DNA of 64,000 nt from Myxococcales bacterium (GCA_020633325.1 JACKDX010000002.1:667203-731202), one strand, 5' to 3'; positions 51,585-60,444 are shown, counted from the stretch's first letter. Numbers and translations: made by a program. The notes: a model not told the origin generated them from the sequence alone.

Positions 51585-53300
51585 TTGGGGAACGACGACC
51601 ATCACACATCGGAGGGAGAGCAGCCGGGATTAACCACCCCCGAACTTCTTGAACTAAGTAAGCAACGCGACGCCTGGCAAAAAAGTGTCAAGGGAAGTGC
51701 CAAACTGGGCTTTCAAGCCACAGGCGACTTCACCACGCTGAGCGGCATTCCAGTTCCCGATCTCGTGACACCCCTTGACGTATCGGGCGACTACCTCGCA
51801 ACCTTAGGATTTCCCGGACAGTTTCCATTTACGCGCGGCGTCTATCCCACGATGCATAGGGGCCGTTTGTGGACGCAACGCATGTTTGCTGGTTTTGGAA
51901 CTCCCCAGCACACAAACGCGCGCTTTCGTTATCTCCTTGAGCACGGTCAAACGGGCCTTAGCACGGCATTCGATTTTCCAACCCTCATGGGATACGACAG
52001 TGATTCGCCCCGCGCGCTCGGCGAGGTAGGAATGTGCGGCGTGGCCATTGATACCCTCAAGGACATGGAAATGCTCTTTGACGGTATTCCTTTGGATCAC
52101 GTGACCACATCGATGACGATCAACGGGCCTGCCGTCGTCCTGCTAGCGTTTTACATCGCGCTCGCCGATGAACGTGGAATTCCGCGCAGCGCGCTTGGCG
52201 GAACCGTACAAAACGATTGTCTTAAAGAGTTCATCGCCCAACACGCCTGGGTCGTGCCTCCTCGCCCAGCGATGCGCATTGTCACCGACATGATCGAGTT
52301 TTGCACCAACGAACTACCGCGGTGGCATCCGGTCAGCATCAGCGGGTATCACATGCGCGAGGCTGGGGCGACAGCCGCTCAAGAACTTGCCTTCACGTTG
52401 GCTGATGGCATCGCATACGTGCAATGGTGTGTTGATCGGGGGCTGCCTGTTGACAGCTTCGCGCCCAGGCTCAGCTTTTTTTTCGATGTGCAAAGCGACT
52501 TTTTGGAAGAAGTAGCCAAGTTTCGCGCCGGACGCCGGATGTGGGCCAAGATCATGAGGCAACGGTTTGGGGCCAAAGAACCGCGATCATGCATGCAACG
52601 TACCCATGCGCAAACAGCAGGCGTTTCGTTGACCGCGCAGCAGCCCTTTAACAACGTCGCACGCGTCGCCATGCAAGCTCTGGCCGCGGTGATGGGCGGC
52701 GTGCAATCCTTGCACACCAACGCGTATGATGAGACGTACGCCTTGCCCACACAGGAGTCGGTGACTTTGGCGTTACGCACGCAACAGATTATCGCCCATG
52801 AGTCCGGTGTGGCGCAGACGATTGATCCTTTGGGCGGTAGCTACTATGTCGAATGGCTTACCGACACCTTGGAGTGCCAAGCCCAAGAATATATCGCAAA
52901 AGTCGACGCCATGGGCGGCATGCTGAACGCGGTGGAGCAGGGTTATCCGCAGCGAGAAATCGCCCAAAGCGCATACAATCGGCAACGGGAGATCGAGGCC
53001 CAACAGAAAATCATCGTGGGCGTGAACAAGCACCGCCACAGTCATAATGATAAAATTCCGACACTGAAGATCGACGAGCGCGCCCAAGAGGAGCAAATTC
53101 AATCACTACGGCTGCTCAAGCAGCAACGCGATCCGCTCAAGGTGCAAGCCTCACTCGAGGCCGTCCGCCATGCAGCCGACAATGGATTGAATCTCATGCC
53201 CCCGATGATCGCTGCCGCAAAAGCATACTGCACGGAGCAAGAGCTTTGCGATGTGCTGAGAGCAACGTTTGGTACCTACACCGATCGGCCGGAGTTCTAG
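51585..53300 (+). CDS. Acyl-CoA mutase large subunit (methylmalonyl-CoA mutase family), no B12 domain
   Basis: The protein has 571 residues from TTG 51585, chosen because GAGG lies five bases upstream; an ATG at 51537 is inside the TPR gene. It is the TIM-barrel substrate domain of B12-dependent acyl-CoA mutases: GQTGLSTAFDFPTLMGYDSD, GVAIDTLKDMEMLFDGIPLD, TVQNDCLKEFIAQ, SISGYHMREAGATAAQE and GGVQSLHTNAYDE. The cobalamin-binding domain is absent, as in alpha subunits of heterodimeric or archaeal-type mutases, so a separate small subunit is needed and is not in the window. The substrate-loop motif YPTMH (87-91) has His where methylmalonyl-CoA mutases have Tyr, so isobutyryl-CoA or another substrate is possible. 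Confidence 0.88.
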   Translation: MGNDDHHTSEGEQPGLTTPELLELSKQRDAWQKSVKGSAKLGFQATGDFTTLSGIPVPDLVTPLDVSGDYLATLGFPGQFPFTRGVYPTMHRGRLWTQRMFAGFGTPQHTNARFRYLLEHGQTGLSTAFDFPTLMGYDSDSPRALGEVGMCGVAIDTLKDMEMLFDGIPLDHVTTSMTINGPAVVLLAFYIALADERGIPRSALGGTVQNDCLKEFIAQHAWVVPPRPAMRIVTDMIEFCTNELPRWHPVSISGYHMREAGATAAQELAFTLADGIAYVQWCVDRGLPVDSFAPRLSFFFDVQSDFLEEVAKFRAGRRMWAKIMRQRFGAKEPRSCMQRTHAQTAGVSLTAQQPFNNVARVAMQALAAVMGGVQSLHTNAYDETYALPTQESVTLALRTQQIIAHESGVAQTIDPLGGSYYVEWLTDTLECQAQEYIAKVDAMGGMLNAVEQGYPQREIAQSAYNRQREIEAQQKIIVGVNKHRHSHNDKIPTLKIDERAQEEQIQSLRLLKQQRDPLKVQASLEAVRHAADNGLNLMPPMIAAAKAYCTEQELCDVLRATFGTYTDRPEF

Positions 53301-53302
53301 CC

Positions 53303-54016
53303 TCACCGTCCTTGCTGGATAGCTCGTTCAAGCGCGCGTTTGGCGTCTTCACTCACATGACGAAACGCCAGACCTGCGCCGTCGGGACCTACATGCACAA
53401 GTCCGGCCTCGAGCCGAAGCGACCCCTGTGGCAGATGAAGCACAACATCCAAGGCTGAATTGACGGGGTACGGGCAACCGGGCCAGGCTGCAAAGGCGCC
53501 GCTCGTGCTGATGTCCTTCGTTTTCACCATGGTGTCATTGATTTGCATATCGATGACCATGGGTTTGCGCCGTGCGCGTCGCCAGCCACGCTTGCCCGTG
53601 TGCAAAAATGGTGAAAACACATCCCTGCGCAGAAAATACACCATAAGCACGGTGCCAAAAGCGGCGCCTGCCAGCGCTTGAATATTAAAAAGCGACGCTT
53701 CGCGGACCAAGGCGTAAAGGTTGTGGGCCACCAAAAGCGGCGCATAACCTAAGAACAGCCACCAGGCCCAACGTCGAACGCCCAGGATGCCGATGGCCAA
53801 GGGAAAGGGCAAAACCAGCAACAGACCGCTGATCGGCGAAAGCATTTGAAATGCAGCTTCGACGGCGGTGAACGGAAGGCCGTAGTGAAGGACGATCGCG
53901 AAGTAGTTCACAATAGGAGAGAGGAGTAGCGCACCCCCAAACAGCCAAAGGCTGAGTGGCCGGTCGAATCTCCGTCGCCTCCCTGCATGGCCTGGCACTG
54001 GGCCCTTTTGGCTCAT
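53303..54016 (-). CDS. Membrane protein with C-terminal PilZ domain
   Basis: The protein has 237 residues. Four hydrophobic helices (about 22-130) are followed by a PilZ-like domain (about 145-237): an Arg-rich stretch GWRRARRKP and KDISTSGAF, matching the RxxxR and (D/N)xSxxG cyclic-di-GMP contacts. It may couple cyclic-di-GMP to an inner-membrane process. Its stop lies two bases from the stop of the convergent mutase gene. purF is 60 bases upstream on the same strand, but no functional tie is evident. Confidence 0.8.
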   Translation of the reverse strand: MSQKGPVPGHAGRRRRFDRPLSLWLFGGALLLSPIVNYFAIVLHYGLPFTAVEAAFQMLSPISGLLLVLPFPLAIGILGVRRWAWWLFLGYAPLLVAHNLYALVREASLFNIQALAGAAFGTVLMVYFLRRDVFSPFLHTGKRGWRRARRKPMVIDMQINDTMVKTKDISTSGAFAAWPGCPYPVNSALDVVLHLPQGSLRLEAGLVHVGPDGAGLAFRHVSEDAKRALERAIQQGR

Positions 54017-54076
54017 GGGTGGATGTTATCATACGCCCAGGGCCAGTCGGAATTTGTTGGCAAGATCCACGTGAGG

Positions 54077-55498
54077 CTATACGCCGACGAGTTTCAGTTG
54101 GCGCCGCTGTGACGTATCTTGTCGCCGAAGCGGCACGGGGTAGTCCCCAGAAAAGCACGCGTCACAAAAGCCCGATTTCCCCACCGCCGTGTGCAACCCC
54201 TCAGCGCTGAGATAGCCAAGCGAATCGGCAGTGACGTAGCTGGCCACCTCTTCTGGCGTATGATGCGCGGCAATGAGTTCGTCTTGTTGCGGGGTATCAA
54301 TGCCATAATAGCAAGGCCAACGGGTAGGGGGAGAGCTGATGCGCAGATGCACCTCACGCGCGCCTGAGTCTCGAATCATTCGAACAATCTTGCGGCTGGT
54401 CGTTCCGCGTACAATCGAATCGTCCACGACCACGACACGTTTGTTCTTTAGCACCGACCGCATGGGGCTGAGCTTGAGGCGGACGCCAAAATGGCGAATG
54501 GATTGTTGAGGCTCAATAAAAGTGCGACCGACATAGTGACTGCGGATCAGGCCCAGCTCAAAAGGGAGGCGAGCGATTTCAGCGTAACCCAGGGCGGCGG
54601 GCACACCGCTGTCAGGGACAGGGATGACCACATCGGCATCGGCCGGGCATTCCTTGGCCAGAGTCTGCCCCAGCCGCTTCCTCGCTTGATAAACGCTGAT
54701 GCCTTCAAGCGCAGAATCCGGCCGTGCGAAATATACATACTCAAAAATACACATGTGCCGAGCGGCGCTGGCAAACGGTCTCAGGCTTTGCATGCCATCG
54801 CGATTGATGACAATCATTTCGCCTGGCTCGACATCGCGAAGATATTGGGCTGCGATTAGATCGAAAGCCGTTGGCTCAGATGCGAACACGTAGGCGCCTT
54901 CAAGTTGACCCAGGCAGAGCGGTCTGAAGCCGTGGGGATCGCGTACCGCCACCAGCTCTTCCGGCGTGAGAATCACCATGGAATATGCGCCCTCGACTTG
55001 GCGCAACGCATCGGCGATGCGATCTGCGTTGGCAGGCGCCTTCGACCTGGCAATGAGGTGGACCACCACCTCTGTATCGCCAGTCGACCTGAAAATTGAT
55101 CCTGCATGCTCCAGTTCCGCTCGCAGCACCTCTGCATTTGTCAGGTTGCCATTGTGCGCGACCGCCAGAGAGCCGTGCACATAATCGACGGCCACTGGTT
55201 GGGCGTTCTTGACATGGCTTCCGCCACTGGTCGAATACCGTACGTGCCCAATGGCATTTGCCCCCGGAAGCTGGTCAAGCACGTTGCCGCTGAAGACATC
55301 GTTGACCAGTCCCAGTCCGCGGTGGATGTATAGTTGTGCGCCGTCGCTGCTGACGATTCCGGCACTCTCCTGACCACGATGTTGAAGAGCGTGCAAGCCC
55401 AAACACGCAAGCTTGGCGGCCTCCCCCGCGGCAAAAATGCCAAAGACGCCACACTCATCGTGAAATCCGTCCGAAGGCTCTTCAAGGTTGTAGGCCAT
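54077..55498 (-). CDS. purF: Amidophosphoribosyltransferase
   Basis: The protein has 473 residues from ATG 55498 and makes the first committed step of purine synthesis. A 15-residue propeptide precedes the nucleophile in DECGVFGI (Cys16). The glutaminase domain has ALQHRGQESAGI, GHVRYSTSG and VAHNGNLTN; the PRPP loop is VVVVDDSIVRGTT. The C-terminal FCDACFSGDYP, with Cys residues in CIFEYVYFARPDS and WPCYYGID, matches the iron-sulfur (B. subtilis) type. The start codon overlaps the stop of a small lipoprotein gene (TGATG). Confidence 0.96.
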   Translation of the reverse strand: MAYNLEEPSDGFHDECGVFGIFAAGEAAKLACLGLHALQHRGQESAGIVSSDGAQLYIHRGLGLVNDVFSGNVLDQLPGANAIGHVRYSTSGGSHVKNAQPVAVDYVHGSLAVAHNGNLTNAEVLRAELEHAGSIFRSTGDTEVVVHLIARSKAPANADRIADALRQVEGAYSMVILTPEELVAVRDPHGFRPLCLGQLEGAYVFASEPTAFDLIAAQYLRDVEPGEMIVINRDGMQSLRPFASAARHMCIFEYVYFARPDSALEGISVYQARKRLGQTLAKECPADADVVIPVPDSGVPAALGYAEIARLPFELGLIRSHYVGRTFIEPQQSIRHFGVRLKLSPMRSVLKNKRVVVVDDSIVRGTTSRKIVRMIRDSGAREVHLRISSPPTRWPCYYGIDTPQQDELIAAHHTPEEVASYVTADSLGYLSAEGLHTAVGKSGFCDACFSGDYPVPLRRQDTSQRRQLKLVGV

Positions 55499-55782
55499 CA
55501 CTTGGCCTCCCCGAATTCGCGCGCCACCTTCTTCTTACCCTCGCGATAGGTGAGGGGAGGTCTCGTTTGCGGCGCAACAGCATGCTCTTTAGTAGTATCC
55601 TTGGTCAGCTTGCGCGCCTCTTTATCCTCGGGGGCCGCGGGCGCATTCGCTTTGACGCGCTGCGACAACTCCCGAGAAACCGTAATAGTTTCCACGGGCT
55701 GCGATTCATGTTGAGAGGGGCTCCCGCAGCTTACTCCGAGCAAGATGCCGCCTATAACGCTTGCCTCAAACCATTGGCCCAT
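55498..55782 (-). CDS. Small lipoprotein upstream of purF
   Basis: This 94-residue protein has a short hydrophobic segment (ASVIGGILLG) ending in a probable lipobox, GVSC (Cys19), and a polar, Lys/Glu-rich mature part. No family is recognised. Its stop codon overlaps the purF start, which argues that it is translated. The link to purine synthesis is positional only. Confidence 0.6.
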   Translation of the reverse strand: MGQWFEASVIGGILLGVSCGSPSQHESQPVETITVSRELSQRVKANAPAAPEDKEARKLTKDTTKEHAVAPQTRPPLTYREGKKKVAREFGEAK

Positions 55783-56025
55783 GCGACCTATTTAGCGCCC
55801 CCAGCGCAGGTTGTCATCCCTGCAAGAGAATCGCCGCTGGCAATGACCGGCCCACCAACGCAGTTCCAGATACGTCACGCCCATTCCGGGCATCTCCCGC
55901 CGTCTGATCCCCTTTTGCAATGCCTATGCATAGCAACCGAATATTTGACAGCGGTTGAGTGAAGGGGCATCTTTGCGAGCATAAAAAATCGCTTCATACA
56001 CGGTTGGCTTGTTGGCATTGTAGGC

Positions 56026-56868
56026 TTGACGAGTCTGAGTTGCGGCGATGATGATCCAAAGCGAACAATAAGCCCCCAGGAAGCTGCGGATATCGTCCAC
56101 AGGCACGTCAGCTCGCATGTCGATGGATTGGTTTTCGCCCTCGCACCTTTCAATGCGGGATTATTCTGGGATTTGGCAAAAGCGCTGGGTGGCGAGCCGT
56201 GTGATAGTGAAGTCGGCGGGTTTGGCCTGGATTCGGCCCTGCAAGATGCGTTAGAGATCGTTCAGCGGGACGTCGTGGAGTCCAAAGGTATGGAGCACAG
56301 CTCGACAGAAATTGATTTTCCGCTCAGCGCTGAATCGCTCTGCACTGGAGGGGGCGAGTGTGCAGAGAAACTAGCCCTCAATCCAGTAGTGTTGCGAGTC
56401 AGCTCCGAGGTCGAGGACGAAGCATTCATCAACGTCTTGATAGGTGCTGGTCAACATCGCGTGGCGCGTTTGTACCTGACTGCCGTCGCTGTGGAGTCTA
56501 CCTTATACCTTGGCGCCTGGAAGAACTATCGTGCGGGTTACATCAATAACGATGATGACGATGCACCGGTGGCCGTCCCCACGACCGCGCGCGGCGAGAG
56601 TGTCTCTCGCATAGAAAAAACGTCGGAAACGCTGTATTCAGCCGTAACGCGAATTCCTCAGAGCATTGATGTGGTCATGCCGGGAGACGAGCATAGCGTC
56701 GAAGCTCCAACGGAGTTTCACTTTGCGCCCGCTGACCCCGCCATACAAACAACAATTGACACCCTATCAGACGTCTGGGAAGCGACGGTGTCGTTGAACA
56801 AGGTCACTGTAATCGCTCCTGCTGATAGGTGCGACCCTGAGTATGAAAACCTGTCCCTCCGAGCCTGA
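56026..56868 (+). CDS. Unrecognised secreted protein or lipoprotein, N terminus uncertain
   Basis: The frame begins at TTG 56026 and ends at 56868 (280 residues). Four codons into it is SLSCG, a good lipobox, and the preceding in-frame codons read as an ideal hydrophobic signal segment (NRFIHGWLVGIVGLTSLSC) but have no ATG, GTG or TTG start. A GTG at 55960 is in another frame and would join it by loss of one A from the A6 run at 56012-56017. The body is acidic with a possible Cys pair (CTGGGEC) and no known domain. It overlaps the next frame by 26 bases and may be the first half of one longer gene. Confidence 0.5.
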   Translation: MTSLSCGDDDPKRTISPQEAADIVHRHVSSHVDGLVFALAPFNAGLFWDLAKALGGEPCDSEVGGFGLDSALQDALEIVQRDVVESKGMEHSSTEIDFPLSAESLCTGGGECAEKLALNPVVLRVSSEVEDEAFINVLIGAGQHRVARLYLTAVAVESTLYLGAWKNYRAGYINNDDDDAPVAVPTTARGESVSRIEKTSETLYSAVTRIPQSIDVVMPGDEHSVEAPTEFHFAPADPAIQTTIDTLSDVWEATVSLNKVTVIAPADRCDPEYENLSLRA

Positions 56869-57409
56869 TCCACCGGTTGTGCTGACCTTTCCTTCGCTTA
56901 GCGGGACCTTTCGATACAGTGACATCATCGAGTTTGTCGACGTTAGCCTAGGTGATGAAACAATTACCGCTACTCACGCTGACGACGCTGTGTTCTCCAT
57001 GGATATCAACCCCGACGATGAGCGAAAGCTCTCGGGCAACATTGCTTACACCGATGACGGCGTCATGCTTACGGTTGAGCCAAAGCTTGATGCTTCCATT
57101 GCACTTCAACTCAGCGAGCTTTTGGACGAGGATGCGCCCGAGTATTTGCATGATCAGCTCTTTGAGCTTTCATTCGGTGCGCAACCCGCGGGCAAGGTTC
57201 TGCTTCGTGCAGATCCCACCTGCTTAGAGGTGGATTCTGCAGGCCAGTTTGAGTTGGTTGAAGGCCCGTTTTCCCTGCATGAAACACACAGGGCCGATAG
57301 TGCCGAAAACACCTCGAGCATCGACGAGAGCATGTGCCTAAACCAGCTTGAGGACAATCCCGACGAACGCTTCCTCGGCACCAGGTTCGGTCAGCAGGTT
57401 TGCGAATAA
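56843..57409 (+). CDS. Unrecognised acidic protein, possibly the second half of the preceding gene
   Basis: This 188-residue frame has no signal peptide of its own and overlaps the preceding frame by 26 bases. It is acidic and beta-rich by eye (GTFRYSDIIEFVDVSLGD, DERKLSGNIAYTDDGVML), and both frames have the same style of extracytoplasmic sequence. The overlap contains AAAA at 56845-56848; loss of one A would join the frames into one protein of about 460 residues. It could equally be a separate gene. No family is recognised. Confidence 0.45.
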   Translation: MKTCPSEPDPPVVLTFPSLSGTFRYSDIIEFVDVSLGDETITATHADDAVFSMDINPDDERKLSGNIAYTDDGVMLTVEPKLDASIALQLSELLDEDAPEYLHDQLFELSFGAQPAGKVLLRADPTCLEVDSAGQFELVEGPFSLHETHRADSAENTSSIDESMCLNQLEDNPDERFLGTRFGQQVCE

Positions 57410-57454
57410 CGACTAACTTAGGGGCTCGCAGCTTACCAATTGTCACTTATGCTA

Positions 57455-57726
57455 CTAGATGAGTGGTTCGCGATTAATAAAACTCAGTCGTGACTGCATT
57501 GCGATATATTTTAACACACCTGCGTTGGGGCCGAAAAAGACCTGGGTGACGCCTTCTTGATCTGGCCCATTGAACAAACGAGCTGCGGGCACTAGCACTC
57601 CATCCGAGTGCATCTGTTTGTTGATTTGTGTGTCGGACTCAAACGTAAGCGCGTGTCGCTGATAATGAAATGGGCTGGCGTGGGTCGCCCCGTGACAACA
57701 ATCTACTTCTGCGTGAGGTTTTTACA
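57455..57726 (-). pseudogene. Out-of-frame 3' continuation of the 340-residue frame
   Basis: Translating the minus strand below the stop of the 340-residue frame gives about 85 residues of protein-like sequence in another frame, including DGVLVPAARLFNGPDQ, EGVTQVFFGPNAGVLKY and a stop at 57455. Directly upstream this frame is closed by TAA at a run of five A (plus 57719-57723). One extra A there would join it to the 340-residue frame, giving DCKKPHAEVDCCHGAT across the junction. I read it as the true C terminus, displaced by an indel. Confidence 0.5.
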
Positions 57727-58725
57727 ATCCCATTGCTCAAAAGGCAAAGGTCCCTGATAGCATCGATTGACGATAATCGTTCCTTCCGCTTCGGTGGGCA
57801 GGCGTTGATTGGCGGCAAGCCAAGCAATACGCTCATAAAACAGACAGGTCCCAATTTGTGTGGTGGGTTCAACATCATCCTCTGAGTTGATGGCCCACTG
57901 CTCGAAGTAGCGTTGTATGACCGTCTCGGTTTCTGAGCGATGAGTCAGTACCCAATTGAGGCGCCGACTTATTTCCACGGGTAGCACGGCGGCGCCAGCA
58001 AGCAAATAAAAATAGGGCATACGCGGGGTGAAGATTGTGCCATCCTGAAATACCCGAAGAGGGTATCCGAGCGTATCGGAGATGTGGCGCTCAAATTCCT
58101 CATAAGCTTGGTTAGCGTACAAATCTCGCAACTCTGTTTCGGGGCCTGACGCGAAGCTGATTTGATCCCAGATGTCGCTCGCATAGCACGGAACTGCCGC
58201 AAGGAAGGGCTCCGCATGCTTACGGTCAATCAAGACAATATCGCCACCGCCTGTAAAGATTTGATTGTCCCATCCATCTAAGTTCGCATCGTTGAAAAGC
58301 AACTGAAAAATTGCCAGTTTCCAACCCAGTTCGCTCTCCGCTATCTTGGAGATAAGCTCTTCTACAGTGGAGAGCTTATCGTCCAATGAGGCGTTCTTGT
58401 ACGAAGGAACGGCCAGCAGTGAAGATTCGAGTCCAAAGAAACATTTGCTCAACACGAATTCAGCTTCCGTAAAAGGATCTTTTATTAATCTTGCGGCTGC
58501 TACTATTCCGAAATGCAGCACGTCTCGATCAATGGCATACATGAGCGCATCTAGGCGCGGGGATTCTGTTTCACCAGGGGATCCGCGCTTGTTGGCCACT
58601 GCATGTTGCCCATTTGGAAGCTCCACGAAATAGGTTCTGGGCTTCGGACCTTGCGACGTCGCGCTATCAGGCCACAGATCGGGGCTCTTTGACAGGTAGC
58701 ACTCGGCAAAAATCCAAGAATGCAT
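57703..58725 (-). CDS. Unrecognised protein fragment, middle part of a frameshifted gene
   Basis: This frame has 340 residues and no known domain. It is rich in aromatic and acidic residues (LGWKLAIFQLLFNDANLDGW, RMPYFYLLAGAAVLPVEI). Its first codon is inside the 3' end of the 169-residue frame, in the 59-base overlap, and lacks a ribosome-binding site. Residues NDNAFLDF of the upstream frame can run into AECYLSKSPDL of this one if one T is dropped from the T5 run (plus 58708-58712). It is probably the middle of one broken gene running from 59176 to 57455. Confidence 0.55.
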   Translation of the reverse strand: MHSWIFAECYLSKSPDLWPDSATSQGPKPRTYFVELPNGQHAVANKRGSPGETESPRLDALMYAIDRDVLHFGIVAAARLIKDPFTEAEFVLSKCFFGLESSLLAVPSYKNASLDDKLSTVEELISKIAESELGWKLAIFQLLFNDANLDGWDNQIFTGGGDIVLIDRKHAEPFLAAVPCYASDIWDQISFASGPETELRDLYANQAYEEFERHISDTLGYPLRVFQDGTIFTPRMPYFYLLAGAAVLPVEISRRLNWVLTHRSETETVIQRYFEQWAINSEDDVEPTTQIGTCLFYERIAWLAANQRLPTEAEGTIIVNRCYQGPLPFEQWDCKNLTQK

Positions 58726-59176
58726 TGTCGTTCACGATAGGCGCGAAAGAGTCGGAGGGAACTTGAAGTTCAGCAAACCATGTTTGCGCCAGATCGGGCA
58801 TCCAGTCGGCCGTTGTCTGAGGCCCCAACTGAAATGGTTCTGGATGCAACGCCATGGTTGCCTTGGCAACGACACCTGTGCTCGCATCTGCGATGGTGTA
58901 AAAACGTCCCAAGATCAGGGGCCGCGCAGCGGCACTGAAAGATCGCCCAAGTAGCCTTGCACCAACGGGTAGCAAGTCCGGTACCTGTTTGAAGCTATCG
59001 AAGTTGTAGGTATGCAAGGGGCAGGTGCCTTCAGAGTCTGACAGGTGTTCGGACCGCACCAGTCGTACAGGGTCTGTGGTTATAATGCTCCATTGCGAAT
59101 TCCAGCCGAGCGTCACCAGTTTGGTGTTAGGCGGAATAAGCAGCGGACATGGATTGCCATCAGCCCGGGGTAGCAC
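58667..59176 (-). CDS. Unrecognised protein fragment, N-terminal part of a frameshifted gene
   Basis: This 169-residue frame starts at GTG 59176. The in-frame codons before it (ALTAAIAWTLHQLV) look like a hydrophobic export signal but have no standard start before a TGA, so the N terminus is also unclear. The body has no known domain (LVTLGWNSQWSIITTDPVRL, FAPIVNDNAFLDF). See the 340-residue frame for the likely junction. The whole gene would encode about 590 residues. It is divergent from the DUF481 gene. Confidence 0.5.
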   Translation of the reverse strand: MLPRADGNPCPLLIPPNTKLVTLGWNSQWSIITTDPVRLVRSEHLSDSEGTCPLHTYNFDSFKQVPDLLPVGARLLGRSFSAAARPLILGRFYTIADASTGVVAKATMALHPEPFQLGPQTTADWMPDLAQTWFAELQVPSDSFAPIVNDNAFLDFCRVLPVKEPRSVA

Positions 59177-59334
59177 GAGTTGATGCAGCGTCCAGGCGAT
59201 TGCGGCAGTAAGTGCCAGGGGCGAATCCGCTCAAAGCGATATAAACGCGCAATCAGTTCAACGTGACTTACGAGGTTGACGTTGAGAGGCATACGGGGCT
59301 AAAAGCGGGACCCTTCGCCCAAGGGAGTCCATTT

Positions 59335-60393
59335 ATGCACGTCAGTGTCACGCAACATTTTTTTCGGCCCATCCTCATTATCACCCTGGTGTCTGCGGCA
59401 AGCCTGTCAGAGCCGCGCACGGCCAAGGCGCAAGAAAGCGCGACGCCGGAGCCTTTGGTCGAGCACGCGCAGCATGTCGCCGCAGTGCCAGATGAGTTTC
59501 ATCGCGAGACGCTGTTTGCGCTTTCTGCGGGTGCGACGCTCAACACGGGCAACACCCGGTCATTCGCGGCCAATGTCGGCTCGCGATTTACTCTCAAACG
59601 CGATCGCCACCAACTCACGCTAGATACTCAGTTCATCTACGGCTTGGCCAGTCTCAGGGACCAGGGCGACATCGATGCCGATGGTAACGTCAATGAGTTT
59701 AACGATTACAACCTCAACACCCGGCGGCTTAGCGGGCTAGCGCGATATGACTTTTTCATGACACCCAATGATGGTTTATTCGTCTCCACATCGCCTTTGT
59801 GGGATACGTTTGCGGGCTTGGATCTGCGCCTTCAAAATCAGGTTGGCTACATGCGCAACTTCTTCAATCTCGAGGGCAAGCACCGTGGCTGGGGCGAGGT
59901 CGGGTATGATCTGACCTATGATAACTGGACCAATGGGCAAGATCAGACCAACCATTCTGTGCGCGCGTTTCTGGGATACGACAACCACATCAATGAAATG
60001 GTCACCTTCCTTACCGGCGTCGAGGGATTGTTCAACGTGGAGCGCTCAAAGGACGTGCGTCTTTTGTGGAATTCAGAACTCACGTCAAAACTGGTTGCCG
60101 GTTTCCAAGCTGGCGTGCGCTTCACCCTGCGCTACGATAACGAGCCGGTGCCGGGGGCCGAAAAGCTTGATACTATCACCACGCTGAACCTACTTTATGC
60201 GATGGATTTTGAAGCCCCGTCTGCTGCGGCGCTCGAGGTTGACTGCGAGAAGCAGAAGGCTGAGGCGGTCAAGGAGGCAGAGGCTCGGTGTAAAGCCGTT
60301 CAACCGGTCGTGACGCCGCCGCCTTCAGTGCCGGCAGAGCCAGTGCCTGTCACGCCCGAGCCCGTGGCGCCCGACGAAACCGCCGTTCCATAA
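59335..60393 (+). CDS. DUF481 (YdiY-like) outer-membrane beta-barrel protein
   Basis: The protein has 352 residues from ATG 59335, with GGGAG seven bases upstream; an upstream TTG-type extension has no support. A signal peptide ends near AKAQES (about 33). The body has the alternating beta-barrel pattern of DUF481 proteins, starting LFALSAGATLNTGNTRS and continuing through NTRRLSGLARYDFFMT and YDNHINEMVTFLTGVEG. The C-terminal 60 residues are a Cys/Glu/Lys stretch and a Pro/Val-rich tail (PPSVPAEPVPVTPEPV), unusual after a barrel and perhaps periplasmic. Function is unknown, and it is probably in the outer membrane. Confidence 0.85.
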   Translation: MHVSVTQHFFRPILIITLVSAASLSEPRTAKAQESATPEPLVEHAQHVAAVPDEFHRETLFALSAGATLNTGNTRSFAANVGSRFTLKRDRHQLTLDTQFIYGLASLRDQGDIDADGNVNEFNDYNLNTRRLSGLARYDFFMTPNDGLFVSTSPLWDTFAGLDLRLQNQVGYMRNFFNLEGKHRGWGEVGYDLTYDNWTNGQDQTNHSVRAFLGYDNHINEMVTFLTGVEGLFNVERSKDVRLLWNSELTSKLVAGFQAGVRFTLRYDNEPVPGAEKLDTITTLNLLYAMDFEAPSAAALEVDCEKQKAEAVKEAEARCKAVQPVVTPPPSVPAEPVPVTPEPVAPDETAVP

Positions 60394-60418
60394 CTTAGTC
60401 GGCATTGGCATCTAACCA

Positions 60419-60439
60419 GGGGCAGGATGCGGATGCCCC
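60419..60439. terminator. Hairpin between convergent genes
   Basis: GGGGCA (60419-60424) and TGCCCC (60434-60439) form a six-pair stem with a nine-base loop, between the stop of the DUF481 gene (60393) and the stop of the MBL-fold gene (60445). There is no T run on either side, so it is a weak candidate for a bidirectional terminator. Confidence 0.35.
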
Positions 60440-60444
60440 GTGCA

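Noticed and set aside
44365..55498. A single purine operon
   Set aside because: purH-purD are on the plus strand at 41-44 kb and purF on the minus strand at 54-55 kb with ten kilobases of other genes between, so they are separate units.
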